Source: Brevundimonas sp. AJA228-03 | GTDB lineage: Bacteria > Pseudomonadota > Alphaproteobacteria > Caulobacterales > Caulobacteraceae | NCBI RefSeq assembly: GCF_017795885.1 | Contig: NZ_CP059297.1 | Span: forward strand, 248,001 to 312,000 | Reading direction: 5' to 3' | DNA length: 64,000 nucleotides | Shown: positions 61,971 to 64,000 of the stretch, piece after piece | Layout of the letters: each line of letters begins with the position of its first letter | Position numbering within the stretch: the first letter of the stretch is position 1 | Notes under the pieces: model-generated | Database searches by the model: none | What the model was told of the DNA's origin: nothing | What the model saw: only the letters and a program-made list of their open reading frames with translations | Made by a program: the position numbers and the translations under genes

Positions 61971-63713
61971 CTACCCCATCCACAGCGTCGCAGGATGCTC
62001 CAGCAGCCCCTTGATCCGCTGCACGAAGACCGCCGCGTCGTGGCCGTCGACGATGCGGTGGTCGAAGCTGGAGGACAGGTTCATCATCTTGCGGATGACC
62101 ATCTGGCCGTTCCGGACCACGACCCGTTCCTCGATCTTGTTGGGGCCGACGATGGCGACCTCGGGGTGGTTGATGATGGGCGTGTGGACCAGGCCGCCCA
62201 GGGTCCCCAGCGAGGTGACGGTGATGGTCGAGCCGGACAGGTCCTCGCGCTTCGCTGACCCGTCCCTGGCCGCGCCGGAGACGCGGGCGATCTCGGCGGC
62301 GGTGGCGTAAGGGTCCAGCGATTCCGCATGGCGCACGACCGGCACCATCAGGCCGTTCGGCGTCTGGGCGGCAATGCCCAGATGGACGGCGGCGTGCTGC
62401 GTCAGGACCCCGGCCTCGTCGTCATAGGTGGCATTGATCTGCGGCTGGTCGCGCAGGGCCACGACGAGGGCGCGGGCGATGAAGGGCAGGACGTTGAGCT
62501 TTACCTTGCCGGTCTGTTTCGCCTGGGCGTTCAGATGGGCGCGCAGCTCCTCCAGCGCCGTGACGTCGATCTCCTCCACATAGGTGATGTGGGGGATGCG
62601 CCGGACGCTTTCGGCCATCTTCTCCGCGATCTTGCGGCGCAGCCCGATGATGCGGACCTCGGTCGTGCCCTCGGCCTTCGCATAGGTCGAGGCGGGCGAT
62701 GCTCCGTGCTCGGATGATCCGCGCGCGCCGTGGGCAACAAAGGCGTCCAGGTCGGCGTGTTCGATGCGTCCGGCGGGGCCGGAGCCGGGCACGAACTGGA
62801 GCTCCAGACCCAGCTCGCGGGCGCGCTGGCGCACGGCGGGCGACGCCAGCGGGCGGACACCGGGGGTCTGGGCGGTGCGGGTGACCGACTTGCCCCCCTC
62901 CCCCGCTTCGCGGGGACTCCCCCCTGAGGGGGGAGATTTGGGCGGCGTCGATCCTCCCCCATCGGGGGAGGGGGACCGCGAAGCGGTGGAGGGGGCAGTG
63001 GCGGACCCGGTCTTCGCCGGAGCGGCCGCGACATTCCCCGCCCCCTCGACGTCGAAGCTGACCAGCGGTCCGCCGACGGGCACCGACTGACCGGCCGCGC
63101 CGTGCAGGGCGGTAACCACGCCTGCGACCGGCGAGGTCAGTTCGACGGTCGCCTTGTCGGTCATGACCTCGGCCAGCAGCTGGTCCTCTTCCACCGCATC
63201 GCCGACCGCGACATGCCAGGCGACCAGCTCGGCCTCGGCTGTGCCCTCGCCGACGTCGGGAAGCTTGAAGACGTAGTTGCCGGGGGCAGGCGCAATGGAG
63301 CCCTCCCCCTCGAGGGGGGAGGGTTGGGTGGGGGTGGAGACACGATCTTCGGATTGAGGCGATGAGACGTCGTCAGGGGCTTGCGAGGCGCCTTCGGGCA
63401 GCGGGGCTCCACCCCCATCCCCGGCCCTTCCCCCCTCGAGGGGGAAGGGAGAAGGTTCGGCATTGCCCTCCCCCTCGACCTCGAACTCCACCAGGGCGGA
63501 GCCGACCGGCGACATCACGCCCGGCTCGCCGTGCAGGGCGGTGACCACGCCCGATACCGGCGAGGTAAGCTCCACCGTCGCCTTGTCGGTCATGATGTCG
63601 GCGAGGATCTGGTCTTCCTCGACGCGGTCCCCGACCTTGACGTGCCAGCCGACCAGTTCGGCCTCGGCGGTGCCCTCGCCCACATCGGGCAGTTTGAAGA
63701 CGTAGCGGCCCAT
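61971..63713 (-). CDS. bkdB: Branched-chain 2-oxo acid dehydrogenase E2 with two lipoyl domains
   Basis: Encodes 580 residues from MGRYVFKLPDVGEGTAEAEL (ATG 63713, sharing a base with the E1 beta stop). Two near-identical lipoyl domains (about 1-80 and 141-220, each with IMTDKATVELTSP or VMTDKATVELTSP and its lysine), a peripheral subunit-binding domain (about 285-325) and the acyltransferase domain (about 350-580, HRIVDGHDAAVF with catalytic His and Asp) are seen. The linkers at about 87-138 and 239-274 are encoded by palindromic elements. The neighbouring E1 beta indicates a branched-chain complex; a pyruvate complex is less likely. Confidence 0.93.
   Translation of the reverse strand: MGRYVFKLPDVGEGTAEAELVGWHVKVGDRVEEDQILADIMTDKATVELTSPVSGVVTALHGEPGVMSPVGSALVEFEVEGEGNAEPSPFPLEGGRAGDGGGAPLPEGASQAPDDVSSPQSEDRVSTPTQPSPLEGEGSIAPAPGNYVFKLPDVGEGTAEAELVAWHVAVGDAVEEDQLLAEVMTDKATVELTSPVAGVVTALHGAAGQSVPVGGPLVSFDVEGAGNVAAAPAKTGSATAPSTASRSPSPDGGGSTPPKSPPSGGSPREAGEGGKSVTRTAQTPGVRPLASPAVRQRARELGLELQFVPGSGPAGRIEHADLDAFVAHGARGSSEHGASPASTYAKAEGTTEVRIIGLRRKIAEKMAESVRRIPHITYVEEIDVTALEELRAHLNAQAKQTGKVKLNVLPFIARALVVALRDQPQINATYDDEAGVLTQHAAVHLGIAAQTPNGLMVPVVRHAESLDPYATAAEIARVSGAARDGSAKREDLSGSTITVTSLGTLGGLVHTPIINHPEVAIVGPNKIEERVVVRNGQMVIRKMMNLSSSFDHRIVDGHDAAVFVQRIKGLLEHPATLWMG
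62892..62996. repeat. Palindromic element in E2, second linker
   Basis: The left arm starts GCCCCCCTCCCCCGCTTCGC and the right arm ends GAAGCGGTGGAGGGGGC, mirrored around a 13-bp spacer. Inner hairpins are CTCCCCCCTGAGGGGGGAG and CTCCCCCATCGGGGGAG. The element is 105 bp and open in the E2 frame (minus strand), encoding a Pro/Ser/Gly-rich linker. Confidence 0.85.
63299..63451. repeat. Palindromic element in E2, first linker
   Basis: GCCCTCCCCCTCGAGGGGGG (left) and CCCTTCCCCCCTCGAGGGGG (right) form hairpins. GGGTGGGGGTGGAG and CTCCACCCCCATCCC pair inside, around a spacer of about 70 bp. The 153 bp encode a Pro/Gly-rich linker between the two lipoyl domains on the minus strand. Confidence 0.85.
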
Positions 63714-64000
63714 CAGCGGGCTCCCCCGCTCATCACGGCTTTCAGCGCCGTGGCGACCCGTTCCGGCCCCGGAAAATACTCCCACTCGAAGGCGTGCGGA
63801 TAGGGCGTGTCCCAGCCGGCGACGCGGCCGATCGGGGCTTCCAGGTGATAGAAGCAGCGTTCCTGGACCAGGGCCGACAGCTCTGCTCCGTACCCGGACG
63901 TTTTTGGTGCTTCGTGGACGATCACGCAGCGGCCGGTCTTCTTCACGCTGGCCTCGATGGTTTCGATGTCGAGCGGGACGAGGGTGCGCAGGTCGATGAC
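63713..64000 (-). CDS. bkdA2: 2-oxoisovalerate dehydrogenase E1 beta subunit, C-terminal part
   Basis: The frame is open to the window edge and ends at TGA (63713-63715). The last 95 residues include VIDLRTLVPLDIETIEASVK, KTGRCVIVHEAPKTSGYGAE, ERCFYHLEAPIGRVAGWDTP and YPHAFEWEYFPGPERV, the transketolase C-terminal domain. GWDTPYPHAFEWEYFPGP is characteristic of the branched-chain type, rather than of pyruvate dehydrogenase beta. The rest of the gene and E1 alpha lie outside the window. Confidence 0.94.
   Translation of the reverse strand, partial: VIDLRTLVPLDIETIEASVKKTGRCVIVHEAPKTSGYGAELSALVQERCFYHLEAPIGRVAGWDTPYPHAFEWEYFPGPERVATALKAVMSGGAR

Overview
The window is one continuous piece of a GC-rich alphaproteobacterial chromosome, most likely Caulobacterales and probably Brevundimonas. 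The evidence is a PodJ-type polarity protein, neighbourhoods such as hrcA-grpE, rpmH-rnpA-yidC-yihA and ftsE-ftsX, a groESL operon with a sigma-32-like promoter and CIRCE, a Flp pilin and a bkd-type dehydrogenase operon. No phage, plasmid, rRNA or CRISPR locus was seen. The species assignment is inference from gene content.

Layout. 1-4.8 kb: 3' end of pnp, a lipoprotein, rph, hrcA-grpE, a secreted dienelactone hydrolase. 4.9-12.2 kb: alkB, Trm112-like, Lon-N-like and CnoX genes, proX, a DUF6065 gene, lipoprotein, LysE exporter, membrane protease, DUF350, mutT and a small Flp pilin. 12.2-19.6 kb: DsbD/ScsB-like reductase, pgi, groES-groEL, tRNA-Arg(ACG). 19.8-31.3 kb: ggt, histidine kinase with a TVP38-family partner, rpmH, rnpA, yidC, yihA, cobT, a phytase-like esterase, coq7, dsbB. 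31.4-41 kb: recQ, hpt-like gene, zinc-ribbon protein, ftsEX, a YdcF-like gene and plsC, hisC with a possible chorismate-mutase relative, DUF2125. 41-50.9 kb: DUF559 nuclease in a repeat cage, DinG-like helicase, a toxin-antitoxin pair leading into a ligase-associated helicase and pdeM, then TauE with TIGR02186. 51-58.2 kb: podJ, argF, a GxxExxY gene, an IS481-family element, argD. 58.3-64 kb: ABC-2 permease, lpdA (E3), a secreted protein, vapBC, the bkd E2 gene and the 3' end of E1 beta.

The main theme is palindromic mobile-like DNA. At least seven composite inverted-repeat elements (two arms, each with a GC-rich CTCCC/GGGAG hairpin and a GGTGGGG, GATGAGGGG or GGTGAGGGG tail) occur. Some are between genes (pnp/lipoprotein, rpmH/rnpA, yihA/cobT), one flanks a DUF559 nuclease-like gene, and three lie in frame inside genes (one in the helicase, both interdomain linkers of E2). 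A different inverted repeat encloses a GxxExxY gene. Three tracts of 7-bp repeats add a third repeat class. The DUF559 and GxxExxY genes in inverted repeats resemble small selfish or repeat-mobilising units; this is a hypothesis from arrangement, not shown function.

Other insertions have reshaped operons. The IS481-family element sits in the CTAG that holds the argD stop codon, and with the GxxExxY unit separates argD from argF. A vapBC module sits at the 3' end of the E2 gene beside a 43-codon second copy of that gene's end.
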